NCBI RefSeq assembly: GCF_009905375.1 | Contig: NC_133652.1 | Coordinates: 117,146,721-117,210,720, forward strand | Reading direction: 5' to 3' | Origin: Apium graveolens | Taxonomy: Eukaryota > Streptophyta > Magnoliopsida > Apiales > Apiaceae | DNA length: 64,000 nt | Part shown: one piece after another, positions 1 to 12,049 of the stretch | Layout of the letters: each line of letters starts with the position of its first letter | Numbering within the stretch: position 1 is the first letter of the stretch | The notes under the pieces: generated by a model | What the model was told of the DNA's origin: nothing | What the model saw: only the letters and a program-made list of their open reading frames with translations | Databases searched by the model: none | Position numbers and translations under genes: made by a program

Positions 1-1871
1 GAATATCAAAACTAGAAAACGAAATAAATGAACACAAAGAGATTCACAGAATAATTCTTGTTATTAAGAAATTAAACCATAAAGGGCTGCTTATAACTCC
101 GAATATAAATGATTCGAGGCAACAAATATAGAGAGAACCAAAAATAATAACTATCAATCTAGGGTTCTATCTATCACTCTAAGAATTTAAATCTCTTATC
201 AATTGATATTAAATATAACCAAAGAAGTTTTAAATAATGAGTGTTACAAGTTTGTAAGGCTTTAAATGGTGTGGAACAAATTGGACATGACCTCTCCTTG
301 TCAAATCAAGCTTTCAAGAAGTGCTGAGTTTATTTTGTAAAAGCTCCGTACTGTTGGAAAAATGGAGAGATATAAATTCAATCTGTATCTATTTGGTTAT
401 ATAGATTGATAGGCTGGAGGGAGAAGATGACTACATGGCAGCACGAGGACCAAGCAATTTAAATTGCACAGCTTGCATAATAATTTTACTTGCGACCCTG
501 AGACTCCTTTCCATTTACTGGCGACAGAAGAAATACAATAGCACTTGCATTTTATTTTAAAACTTACTTGCGACCTGTGCAAGTACTAGGGAAGGAGTAG
601 TGGCAATTAGAGTATAACAGGAGAGCTTGCCATAGTAAAATAAGAGTTACTTATTTACTTGCGACCTCTCCCCTGTGTTCACTTTGCCTTGTATTAATTC
701 TTGAAAGAAGTTACTTGCGATGGCTTCACTCTATACAACACTTAGATTATTTCTTAGATTAAACTTAGTTGCGACCTATGCAGTGTGGACTAGTTACTTG
801 CAAACTGTAGAGTGTCAAGGAGTTTGCCTTAATAATATTTTCCTGATTTGCAAGTTAGGTGACCTTTGTTACCCTGTGGTTTTGGATTAATACAGACATA
901 AACAAGGTAGCTGCTAATATCTTGAATAATTAAACTGAGTTGTTCAATTATTTTATTAATAGCCACGCCCACTACTTGATCTGCATGCATTTTAGTTTCT
1001 TTTAACTCCAAATGAACCAACCAGCAGGAAATTTTTACCTGCCAAATTCTGATGTCTTTTATTTGCTTTGTACACTGTCTGGCTTCTTTTATTAATTAAC
1101 CAAACAATTCGAATGACTCAATGCATACAGAATCTGGCTGGAATTTCATGATAAAAATAATTAAACATTTGATATTAAATAAATAAATAAAATGAATTTG
1201 ATTTCATTTATTTATTTAATTAAAAATAAAATATTAATTAATTTATTTAAAATTAATTATTGATGTAGAATTAAATAAATAAATGAATTGATTTTCATTT
1301 ATTCATTTAATAACAAATCAGTCATTGATTAAAATAATCCTGTAAATCCTCGGGTTGTAGTCCTTTATATCTTCAAGCCTTCTAATCTTTGGGATTTTGC
1401 ACTTTAAAAATATTTTCAATCCTCTCGAGTACAAAACTACTTAACAGTATTTCTAAAAAAATAATATTATGTTTCTTTCACGGATCAATGACGTCTAGTG
1501 CAAGGGTCTGATTCACAGATGACTAGTTCCGCTCTCAAACCTTCGTACTATATCCATACAAACCACTGTTAAGTCTTCTACCAAATATAACCAACTTCAC
1601 TAGGAATCCTTGAGATCTTCACATTGATCCTGATAACTGCTTCGAATGACTCCAACCTTGTTTCTCCGATACCTGAACATATTTATGAACTTCATACGGA
1701 TCACTGTTGACGTCTTCTTCACTGCAGCTACCAAAACCTTTGTGTATATGCCCAATAAACAATCTGCACTAATTCTAGTGGAACATAGATTATTTCAAAA
1801 TCCTTGTTCTATATTGAGTTATCCAAACCAGTATTGTTGAGTTATACATACAACTTCAATCTTGCTCAACA
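1..1871 (-). repeat. Candidate 3' LTR (partial) of a minus-strand Copia element, SV0
   Basis: AT-rich, no credible coding. The right end reads as an LTR terminus (...GCTCAACA) followed directly by a pyrimidine run that is a purine tract on the minus strand, the arrangement seen at the other Sirevirus 3' LTRs here (3303, 59212, 61612). A TATA-like CTATATAA lies on the minus strand at 398-405 and a short repeat occupies 488-805, where a U3 would be. The left end is outside the window, so length and second boundary are unknown. The family assignment is inference; an unrelated AT-rich intergenic stretch is the alternative. Small ORFs inside have no recognisable similarity. Confidence 0.45.
488..805. 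repeat. Dispersed short repeat ACTTGCGACC in the SV0 LTR
   Basis: The motif ACTTGCGACC or a close variant starts at about 488, 566, 657, 713, 767 and 796, spaced 30 to 90 bases. It sits upstream (in minus-strand sense) of the TATA-like box at 398-405, which is the position of a U3 enhancer array. The spacing is too irregular for a simple tandem satellite. Function is inferred from position only. Confidence 0.6.
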
Positions 1872-1893
1872 ATTCTCCCTCTCTCTTTCCCCA
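1872..1893 (-). other. Polypurine tract of SV0
   Basis: On the minus strand this stretch is nearly pure purine (GGGGAAAGAGAGAGGGAGAA). It abuts the putative LTR end at 1871, as a polypurine tract priming plus-strand synthesis should. SV1 begins two bases further on, so SV1 appears to have inserted right beside it. Confidence 0.5.
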
Positions 1894-1894
1894 C

Positions 1895-3303
1895 TGTTAG
1901 GAAATTAATAACACACAAAGGGGGGGGGGGTGAATGTGTTTTACTGTTTTTGAGCTTTTCTTTAGAATCTTTTATGGTTGAACAAAGTAAATTAAATATT
2001 GTAGTAAAAATGTGTTCATGCAGAAATTCAGCTTGCAGAAATAAAGAACACAGATCTTTAAAACTTACTTAACTTTATATTAAAACTAAGAATGTTTTAC
2101 TGCAAAATTTCTAGGCTCTTTGTTGATAAAGAGCTTAGCTTCTACTTGAGAGTGTTACAAGATTTTCTATCTAAATTGTTACACCTGACTAAAGGACCGG
2201 TGTTAACTTTATAATTTTTAGTTAATTACTGGTTTACACAGTGTACAATAAGACATGCTATTAGCTTTAGTAAACAGCACTTGTCATTTTCGTTTATAGA
2301 AAAGTAGATCTTCTATTTCTGGCTTAGCATATCTTTAGCATCCTGTGATTATCTTGATCTTCCTTTGTCAGTTAATCTTCACCATTGATCTTGCACATCC
2401 TTCAAGCTGCTTTTTGTAGACTTGTCAATCCAGCTATTTGGATTATTTGTTGATTGTTAATCTTGGATATTAAACTGATCTGCAATTTTGTACTTTGAGA
2501 TTTTACCTCGAGATTTCCATTTGGTCTATAGAGAACTTGACATCTCGATAAGTATATTGCCTTATCGAGATCTCTAATACTCCATAGTAAATTTGACTTG
2601 TAGAGGTCTTTGAGTTCTCTATAAGAGAATTTGGCTTGTAGAGATCTCTAGTCTTCATATCTTCACTTTGACTTATCGATATCTCTGAGTTCTCTAATGG
2701 TTTATTGATTTATCGATAACTCAGGATTCTCTAGTCAAATTTGACTTATTGACAACTCAGAGTTCTCTAGTGAATTTTGTCTTATCGATATCTCTGAGTT
2801 CTCTAGTGGAATTTGACTTATCGATAACTCAGAGTTCTCTAATGAATGTTGACTTGTCGATAACTCTGAGTTCTCTAGTGAAGAAACGACTTATCGATAT
2901 CTCCAATCTCCATGTCTCTAATTTGGCTTGTCGATATCTCTGAGTTCTCTAAAAGCTTTCCTGAGTTCTCTATAAGTCATTCTGGAGTTCTCGAATGACT
3001 TCTCTATAACACTAAATCTGTGACTTGTAGAGATCTTGACTTAGAATATTTTTTCTAAAACAGATTTATTTAACTCCAAGCTTCTTCATAATTCTTCTGA
3101 GGCATGATCTTCTTGATCTTCTTCCAGATAGAATTCGTAGGATTGACACTGTTTATAGAAAAAGACTCCAGTTTGCTCCTTTGATATTTTTACAGATTAT
3201 AAGTGTTACAAGTACAAAATACAAATTTAGATAACAATATAACTTACTTAGGGTTGACAGATTGTCTTAGTCTTGTTAAGGTACAGGCATGTCTTGCACA
3301 ACA
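1895..3303 (-). repeat. SV1 3' LTR
   Basis: Begins TGTTAGG and ends ...CAACA directly before the PPT, matching the TG...CA ends of LTRs. Just inside the left end is an 11-base G run (1920-1930) within the CACAAAG...GTGAATG motif, placed like the G-rich motif near the same end of the SV2 and SV3 LTRs. A TATA-like CTATAAAC lies on the minus strand near 2292-2299, and U3 holds the repeat array 2500-3030. About 1409 bp. Its partner 5' LTR is outside the window. The five bases before it are CCCAC; the matching duplication cannot be checked. Confidence 0.8.
2500..3030. repeat. Tandem GACTTATCGATA array in SV1 U3
   Basis: At least eight copies of a roughly 35-base unit built on GACTTATCGATA(A/T)CTC followed by a GAGTTCTCTAGTG-like segment; clear copies start near 2672, 2711, 2744, 2778, 2816, 2851, 2889 and 2926. 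The core is close to a perfect palindrome (TATCGATA). The small ORF over this stretch merely translates the repeat. The same palindrome recurs upstream of the extra ORF at 22300-22870. Confidence 0.85.
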
Positions 3304-3318
3304 ATCTCCCCTAATTTG
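3304..3318 (-). other. SV1 polypurine tract
   Basis: Minus strand reads CAAATTAGGGGAGAT and abuts the LTR end. The same GGGGAGATTG context is at 59213 (SV2) and 61613 (SV3), so it fits this lineage. Confidence 0.75.
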
Positions 3319-3465
3319 TGAGAAGATTGTTTAACACAAATTCATGCATGTTAACAAGACTAACCCCGAGTTTAAAATGATGGAAAATAAAATTAATAAA
3401 CAAGGCTGGATAGAATTACAACTTTTGTACAACATAAGATTTACAAGGTTTAATGGTTACAAGTA

Positions 3466-6400
3466 TCAGGTAAAGATAGTTTTTGTATCTACTTCTTCCC
3501 TAAGAACATCCTTCAAGTGATCTAGAATTTCAAGTTCTTCTATGATAGGTGTTCCACTTAGAGCTTCTACAGGTTTTTGTCTTGTTACCTTGAGATAACC
3601 ACTGTCTAGAAAATCTATTCTAAACCTTGAGAATCCACCAACTTCAATGTTTAAAAATTTCCCATCTTTAGAGATTCTGCTCATTCCTTTGGCCTTTAGC
3701 ACTTCTGATCTTTTTATATACATCTATATTTCTTCATCATACTTCCTTCTTTTCTTTTCAGCTTCAGCCTTATTTCTTTTCTTTGTTTCCTCCCTTTCAA
3801 TCAACCATTCAGCTAAAACTGATCTACATGCCCTTGTAGCAGTATCCTTGTCCTATAACAAACTTATCACTCTTTTAATTTCTGTTGGTGATAGAGAATC
3901 TATTAAGTCATTGCCAAGAAAAGTGAAGGACCCATCTTCAAAATAAATTCTAACTTCTCTCATGGAAACAACCCAGACTCTAACTATTTTTTCAGCTAGA
4001 TGTTGGAAATAATCTTCATCTGAGGTGCACCAATTTAGAGGTAGAAAGTCAGACTCCTTAAAACAGTTGCAGATGGCCCTTTCAGTGACTTCTTCTTTCT
4101 TTGTAGGCTTAACTTTCTTAGGCTTTCTCCCAATAGATTTGTGCTTGATTTTCAGTGAGGGTTTGGCTAAAGTGAGGGTTTTCCTTTTCTTGAGATTTTT
4201 CTGGCTTGTGGTGATTGGAATTTTTAGGAAAGAGTTGGCTGTTTGTTTGTACATAAATTTTGGCTTTGAGGTTTGAGGTGGTTTGATGTTTGAGATAGTT
4301 GATGTTGTAGGTTGAGATGATGTTAGAGCCAGTTGTGTTTGGATTTTTAAGGATTGGTGTGGTTCTGAGCCATCATGAAGCTTCTTGCTTCTCCTCTCAC
4401 CTCTTCTTTTCTTTTCTTCATCTTTCTTGTCATCCTCCTTCTTCTTCTCTCCACCCTTGCTGCCAGATGGCTTACTCGATTGACTTGGATTTGATCTCGA
4501 AGGATTTTGATCATCTTTCTTCTGCTCATCATCATCCAAATCATCCTTGTTGAATAGTATTTTGGGAAAGTTGGCTTTTGTATTATCCAGATATCTCCTT
4601 AGTAGCTTTATCATTTCCATATCATCATTATTCTTGTTCTTCTTGGTTTTTAAACCAGTCTCTAGGATCATGATAAGCTTTTTGTTACTCATGAAACACT
4701 GTTTAGGGATCTGAAAATGTTCTAATTGTTTGGTGTTTGGATAGATGTATATTATACCATTGCTTGGCTGTAGATATGCTTCTAGGAAAAGCAGCGACTT
4801 GAGCATTTTTCAATTCAGTTAATAGCAAGGTATCTTCATGAGTTATAACTTTGACTTTGTTGATGAAGATATCCAACTCAGATGCCTTCCTTGCGATAAG
4901 GTAATTGAGGGACACCTGCATACATCTGTCTATCCCTGAGTCATTTGCATTGATCACTATCTTTTTTTGTAAAATGTTGTCCTGATTAACCATGATCACT
5001 CTTATGAAATTAATTGTCTTATCCAGAGCCTTTTTGTATGTGAAGTGATTGTTGTTGAGAGAAGCTTTTAAGGTTTGGAGTAGTTCATCAAACTCTCTGC
5101 TTAGACTAGGTCCTTCAGCAGCCCTAATAAGTCCTTCCATGTCAAGATCAACTTCTTTAGATAATTTCTTTTCAGCACCCTGGACTTGTTATTGAGATGA
5201 CCTTGATTGTGTCAATCTAGCCTCTATCTCCCCCTTAATCCTGTTGGCAGGCATGAGGAGGGGAGTAGGGATTTCAGGCCTTACCTGTTCTAGTAAAGAA
5301 GGTAGTGGTATGTTGAGTTTTCCCATGATGGCTCCCAAAGCTATAAAATTCTGCATTTGAAGATGCTTATGGGAGTCCACCAGAGTCTGGATATCTGTTT
5401 ATTGACTCTTGACAAGAGATGTCAAGGCCTGAACTTGTGTAGTGAGAGAAGAGTTGGAGTCTTGCAGTGCTGAGACATGGCCTTGTAGAGTTTGAATCTG
5501 TAAATTTATTGAAGTGGATGTAGGTTGATGAGAGCTTGATATAGAGATAGCAGTAGATGATCTAAATGTAGCTTACACAAATTACTGAATCTCATTCATG
5601 ACCAAAGGAGAAGGAGTGTATCTTGCAGTGTGCATCTGATCCAACTTCAACCTTGTGTCATTAGATTTAGTGATATGATTTTGAACTTGAATGTGCAAGG
5701 CTATTAAAGAATCCTTGAGTTGGGTTATGTTTTTATCAACCCCACTGAGATCAAACCTAGACATTTGTTCTGAGAAGGGTTTGAATTGATTTTTGATCTC
5801 AGTTTGAGAGGGAATGATTTTATCCATCTTTTCCCTTACCATCTTCCTGATTCTGTCTTGATGACCAGTCAATTTGACTTCAAGAGCTTTACCAAAGAGA
5901 TGAAAAGCCTTGAGCTGAGCTTTATGCATTTCTGTGACCGCATCATATACCTCTTATAGAGTCAAAGCCTTTGCATTGCTTCCAAGGATTGTAACATACT
6001 CTTCCCTGAATCTGGCCAATATTTGATCCATTTCCAACACAAAATCTTGTGATAGCCATGCATTCACATTACCATCATGTTCTTCATCATTCACAATCTT
6101 CTCTTTCTGTTTTTCAACATCTTCATTGTAGGTGAGCATGATGGCCTGATAGTCTTGATTGATCATATCAGAAGTGAGTAGATGTTGAGATATGTTGGCC
6201 AGTCCAGAGATCTGCTCTACTAGTAGATCATCTACAGAAGTTGGTTGAGAGCCAGATTCTTGCAGCCACTGAGAGAGAATGTGAGGTTATTGAGGTTGTG
6301 AGGTAGAGGGTCTAGAAACACCTGTGACTTGAGTCACAGTTTTACTCACAGATTGCTCTTTGGTTATGACTAGTTGTTGTTCCTCACTAAGTGTGGGAAC

Positions 6401-8052
6401 CTCCAATTGAATTGGAGGGGATTTGACTGGGTTACTGCCATGTACACCAGTCTCAAACCCTTGTGTGTCTTGTAACACACTGGCACCTGAATGTCCTATA
6501 CTTGCCTCCCCTATGACAGGATCATTGGCAATTGTACTCCTAGCATCAACTATCAAGGCAATTTCTGCTAGGGTTGTGAGGGGAGTTGTCCCTACTTGAG
6601 GAACCTCCAATTGAATTGGAGAGGATTTAGGTAGCTCCCCCTCAGGAGTACTACACTCAAACCTTACAGTTTGTGAAGACTGATTGGCACATGAAGGTGC
6701 ATTTTGAGTTTCCATGGGGTCTTCAGTGAAAACTGATGAATCCCCCATATTTGTGATGGTGTCATTAAGGTCTACCCCAGCTAGTAGGCTCTCACCATCT
6801 AATGAGGTGTTTGGGTGGTGAACATGATTTCTAGAACCAAGTCACTTGATTTTTGTTGCACTTGAGAAACAGATTCAAGTGCAATATTGGAAGAAGAAAT
6901 TTGAGAAATTAGAAGTTGTTGTTCATAAGTGAGTGTTGGCAACTCCCCCTGAATGGATGAGGGAGCTCCAAAAGATGTGCCCTCACTGTGTGTGCCTTCC
7001 TTATTTCTCCTACCATACACTTGAATTGCTTCTTGTGTAGGCTGTGCAGACTCACTATTGGTTGCTTTTACCACTGCATCCTGTTGAGAGGATGCAGAGG
7101 TGGCTAGAGTGGTCAGCTCAGTTTACTTACTCCTTTTGGATCTTTTGACCAGAGGTGACTCTTTTTCATCTATATCCTCACCACTCTCAATTACAACAGT
7201 TAAGGTTGCCCCATTTCTATTCTTTTTACTCACCTCATCCTTTTGAGAAGATGAGGTGATTGGTTGCCTAGCTTCTAAAGGTTTTGAAATAATGGTTGCA
7301 GCTTGGGAAGATCCTTGTTGGTGTTCATGTGCTTGTACTTCCACAGGTTCAGGGATCATAGTTGTGCTAGATTGTATGTTAGATCTCATGTCAGGCATAG
7401 GGTAAGGGTAAGTCCAAAACCTCTCCAACATAAATGGAGTGATTTTCAGACTTACATTTACCTTATTCTTTGTAGTAAGTGAGCCAAATATTATTTTGGA
7501 CACTTGCTTACAATTGCCTATTTTTAGTACTATCTATACCATTCAATAGGTGTATGTCTGCTACTTTATTATTTAAAGTGGACATAATAAATCTAGGGAA
7601 GAATATTTCATTACCTCTAGCTGACAGGGGCATAGTTAGCCTGGTTGCAAGTTCTTCCAGGATCAACAGACCAACATTCAAGTGTCTGTTGTGGGCAATT
7701 GAATACACCAACTTTTATACCACACTTGAAATGTTGTCATATCATGTCTTCCTGCATGTGAAGGCTCTCACCACTGAATCAAAAATGAATGACCACTCCT
7801 TCCTTAGATTAGTTATGTTCAGGCTTCATAAGTTGATTCTTCCACCATAGTTGATGAAGTCTAGAAACTCAATCAGCTCATTAGGAGTTGGCACCTTCAC
7901 CAGATTTGCAGTGGGCAATCCCAAATCTAGGTTCACATCCTGCTCATTAAACTCAATTTGTTGTCCTCCAACTGAGCAAGTCACCACCATGGATATAGAA
8001 TTATCATTCATTACAGTCCTCACCATAGCTATAGTCCAAAATGCATGCAACA
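3466..8052 (-). pseudogene. SV1 post-pol extra ORF (env-position protein), broken, main part
   Basis: Lies between RNase H and the 3' LTR, where Sireviruses carry an extra, sometimes env-like, gene. I do not know its function. Visible order: an N-terminal globular part (8052-7123) rich in short hydrophobic segments and including an FFPRFIMS stretch; a central Pro/Ser/Thr/Gln-rich part (7074-6287) with about three copies of an IQLEVP...EQQL-type module; a helical, coiled-coil-like part (6166-4703); a very basic Lys-rich stretch (about 4550-4100); and a C-terminal part (4100-3466) resembling the ends of the SV2 and SV3 proteins (59419-61006, 61816-62663). Reading changes frame near 7505, 6790 and 4760, and several nonsense codons lie between. 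No transmembrane segment or signal peptide is convincing, so env is a positional label only. The N-terminus is at 22034-22196 beyond Tekay-1. Confidence 0.75.
8048..8052. repeat. Target-site duplication CAACA, left copy (Tekay-1)
   Basis: Five bases CAACA immediately before the TGTAACAC end of Tekay-1; the identical five bases follow its other end at 22029-22033. It fixes the element boundaries exactly. Confidence 0.93.
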
Positions 8053-11000
8053 TGTAACACCCCCAGATCCGGGGTCAGGGATCTGGGTCGTCACGGTCTT
8101 TCTTCCCACAATTATCACTTAACTTAATTAATAATAAACAACCTCATGCTGTGACCCCACACTAACACACACCACCACACGTCATAGTCTCAGAGATGAA
8201 ATTGAAATAAGTACAAGTCCTTGAATCCACAATTAAAAGTTATTACAACCCAAAATGATTACTTGATAAGTTTACAGTTAATTGCCATTATCTGCCACAA
8301 GTTATAATTATACATAATTGATTATCAAAAGTAGAATGTCTGATCTACAGATAGATCTACCTCTGCAGCTATAGCAGCTACGATCTCAACGGGAAGGCGC
8401 GGGGCGCTTCCCACGCTCTTGCGCTGGGTCTACTTGAGCCTGGCCATCTTTCCTAACTGTTGTTGTGTGATGAAGAAATAAAGCAAGAGTGAGCATTACA
8501 GCTCGCAAGATAATATATAGTGTAATCAATAATGCAAGTATCTAATAGATAACTTACTGAAAACCTTTATCAAGTGTAAGATAATTACTTACTGGATATA
8601 AGCTTAAAGGAAGATGAAGTTACCAAATACTTCACTATACTTATATCATTTAAAAGGCTACTTGAACTACCACTGTTCAAAGTATTATAGGTTTAAAAAG
8701 GTCATCACATAGATGAGACCACAAGTTAAGACTTGAATAGATTCAATCTTTGAAATATTATTGAATGAAATAAAGTTACGAGATACTTTATTTAGTCCCG
8801 ATATATATCCACATATATATCTCTTAAACATTTCCTGGAACCTCTGTTATGTAAGGTATGAATAGAGTTTGTAACATCCAATGAATTTTGGAAAGGAAAA
8901 GAATTTTGGCATAAACCCGATATCTTGCTGATCAGGCAAAGATACCAATAAGTAACCTTTTGTACTAGTAGATGGATGAATCCCCCACCGGTCATCACCC
9001 TGGTCGTATTAAGACCTTGTGTTGGACCGCCACCCGGCCTCTTACGCGTTGATGGACTGCCACCCAGCCACTTACACTTTGATAGACCGTACCCCGGCCT
9101 GTCGCTTATGCCGACTCAATTAGATGGGCTTACTTCCCGAACGTTGGGTAAGTAATCAATTCATTTATTTTCTCAAACAGCAACCACGTTGCGAATGTAA
9201 AATATACCACAGAGCTGGATCCCCCAGGTTTTGAGCGAGTATTTAAATCCCCTTTGAAAGGAAGATCTTAAATATAAAAATGAGTTTTGGGGTCCACTCT
9301 AACTTTAAGAATCATTCTGAAGACTCGAAAACACTTTAAAGAGTGTTTGGAGTAATGCTGATTTAATAAAGTAAATCAGTCCCGATATATTAGAAAATAT
9401 CTGAATATTATTATTTAAATAATATTGTCATAAAGATAATCCTTATAAAAATAATCGAAGTAGAAGTTTTAAAACTTATATTTGAAATGGATATTAAATA
9501 ACCAAAGATATACTTATATGAAAGTACTATCCTTATTTGAATAATCGAAAATAAGTTTGATTATTGAAACATTATTCTTTAATAAAATAAAGAATATTAA
9601 TAAATAATAAGCGGAGTCATAATACCTCGAATGAATATTATAAATAATATTCATTAAATAGAATAAACGGAGTCATACATCCTCCCATGAATATCCAATT
9701 AATAATCATTAAATACAATAAACAGAGTCATAAGCCCTCGAATGAATATTCAAAATAATATTCATTTAATAAAATAAAAGTAGTCATAAGTCCTCGAATG
9801 AATATTCAAAATAATATTCATTTAATAAAATGAAAGTAGTCATAAGTCCTCGAATGAATATTCAAAATAATATTCATTTAATAAAATAAAAGTTATCGAA
9901 TAAACCTTATTCGATTAATAGTTTTGAAAACTATATCAACATATATATATTTAATATATATATATATAATATACTCGGGAACATCGACTCCCGGTTTAGA
10001 AATATGTTCACCTTTTGATCCCCTATACTAAGGGTAAACTCAAATACTGCTTATCTCTAGCATAGGTATTATGCAACTAATAAGCATTGAACCAACAGAT
10101 ATATAAATCAAGAATATGAAACAGGCATGCATATATACCATTTCACATGCTACAATATATCGCAAGAATTTGCTAATAACAAATATGCATTTATCACAAG
10201 ATCATGCATATACACATATACATCACAACAACAGTTTATACGGGTAGAAAACTTGCCTGAGCGACTGAGGGTTACAAATGGCTCGGGACGAGTCTGGTAA
10301 CCTATAAACAACATGTGAGTTGGAATTAAACCAAATTCACTTGTAAATCTATACTTTAATCAAATTAGACTCTAACGCTCGCTTTGCGCTTACTGATTCT
10401 CTTAAGTCACTCGAGTACCCTCGGCTCCACCATTTTTAATAAATTAACCATTACGAGTTTTAAGGCGATTCTTTCGCGAGTGTCTTACTAACTGCCTAAC
10501 ACACTTAACATAATTGTTTCATACACTAATTAACCCTTTTTAGGTCTTTAACCTATGTTTCAAAGTAAGGCGAGGGGTAATGTTTCGTTCGCGAAACGTC
10601 ATTACTTAAAACGACCGTTTCTCCTAAACCGTACATCTGAATCAAACGAACCACATATCGAAACGAAGCTCGTAACATGAACTATCTAAACATGGTAATG
10701 GTCAAAACCTAGCAGGGAGTTCTCGGGTCCTAATGCTATGAACAAAAGCAGTCTAATGTAAATCGGATATTACTACGGCTATGTTTACGCGATTTCCCAA
10801 TTTTATACCATTCCAATACAACCACCAATCAATCCCAATCCATCCATACAACCAACATCCATCCACAATACATCATAACAGCCCCAATCAACTCAATATT
10901 AACAATTATACTTATTCTTAAACTTGAATTTAAACTATATTTAAGTCCTTTAACCAAACCATAAGATTTCAACATTCAATTCACCACCATTTCAACCCAA

Positions 11001-12016
11001 ACTCTAAACCAAAATCATCCTAATATACAAAGTAAAGCTAGGGTTTGGAGATGATATACCTTCCTTGAAGTGATGTGAGTAGCTAAGAAGCCTTAAGAAG
11101 CCTTGAGATGTCTTAGGGATGCTTGGATCTTAAAGGAAAAACAAGAAAAATCAAGTTAAAAACCTTGAAATCACTATTCATTGTCTTCTTCATTGATTTC
11201 TTGGAGAAGATTAAGAATGAATTGGAGGCTTAAACTCATAAGATAGTCATAACTATGCATAAGGAGTACTAGAGAATTATCTTACCAATTTAGGAAGCTT
11301 GGAACTTGGATTTTGAAAAATCTTCTCTTTGAAAATGGAAAAAGCCGAGAGCAAATGTTCTTGGTGAAGAGAAATACAATTTTTGTTTTGATGAAATGAT
11401 TTGTTTTGGCTTGGTGGATGTAGTTTTGTTTTTGTTTTGGTTAATTACCTTATTAACCTTGTCTTTGTGTGGTTATAAACCAACCAGATCTCCTCCCTCC
11501 CTATGTCATGCTTACATCACCTTATTGTGTCATCATCTCTTACTTGTCCTCTCCTTATTGGTTGGATGACCTCATCATCCCTAAAATCCTTGATTAACTT
11601 CCTAATTATTTGCCTAATGACCGCTGATCTGTTATACGGTTTGCTTAACTTTCGTTTTCGTTTATCGTTTGAGGGATCATACCCGGGATCTTATTACTTA
11701 GGTTCCCTTAACCTTTCTCAATATATTATATTCCTTTTATGATCCTCTCTTATAATCCTTTAATTTAAATCCTTTTTATCCTGTTACCTTATACTCAATT
11801 CTTTCCGTATCTAGTGGATTTCCGGGAAAAATCAAAGTGTTCGGAATTGGATTCTGAAGATCTTTACATACACTTATATACCATATAGAGTACTAATAAA
11901 ATCTCAGAATATCCATAACAGAACCCCTACATAGTGTGGCATGAAAAGTTTTCTCATTCAGCAAAAACACTATTCATAAGGGTTACAAAAAGTTCAAAAT
12001 TTTGGGGGTTATTACA
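8053..12016 (-). repeat. Tekay-1 3' LTR
   Basis: 3964 bp, TGTAACAC...TTATTACA, followed by the PPT. Nearly identical along its length to 18031-22028; the clearest difference is about 34 bases present at 20990-21023 and absent here near 11010. Holds an AT-rich hairpin array (9560-9900) and a degenerate triplicate around CCACCCGGCC (9025-9105). A 79-codon plus-strand ORF (11503-11742), also in the other LTR, looks non-functional. Confidence 0.93.
9560..9900. repeat. Tandem hairpin array in the Tekay-1 3' LTR
   Basis: About five copies of a roughly 60-base unit, GTCATAAGTCCTCGAATG followed by an inverted repeat (AATGAATATT, short loop, AATATTCATT). Each unit can fold into its own hairpin; the last three are almost identical. 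The counterpart is at 19530-19867. Confidence 0.85.
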
Positions 12017-12031
12017 GTCTCCCCTCCTTAA
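12017..12031 (-). other. Tekay-1 polypurine tract
   Basis: Minus strand TTAAGGAGGGGAGAC directly before the LTR start TGTAATAACC; position and purine content define it. Confidence 0.85.
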
Positions 12032-12049
12032 GAGGATTCCGTCCCGGAA

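Noticed and set aside
1163..1320. AT-rich inverted repeats as a MITE
   Set aside because: Low-complexity ATTTA runs without clear terminal inverted repeats or duplicated target; best left as part of the candidate LTR.
2749..2943. Small plus-strand ORF with repeating SSLV/LSI residues
   Set aside because: It only translates the U3 tandem repeat; the regular residue pattern follows the DNA unit.
11503..11742. Plus-strand 79-codon ORF present in both Tekay-1 LTRs
   Set aside because: Duplicated with the LTR; hydrophobic residues come from AT/CT-rich DNA and no homologue is recognised.
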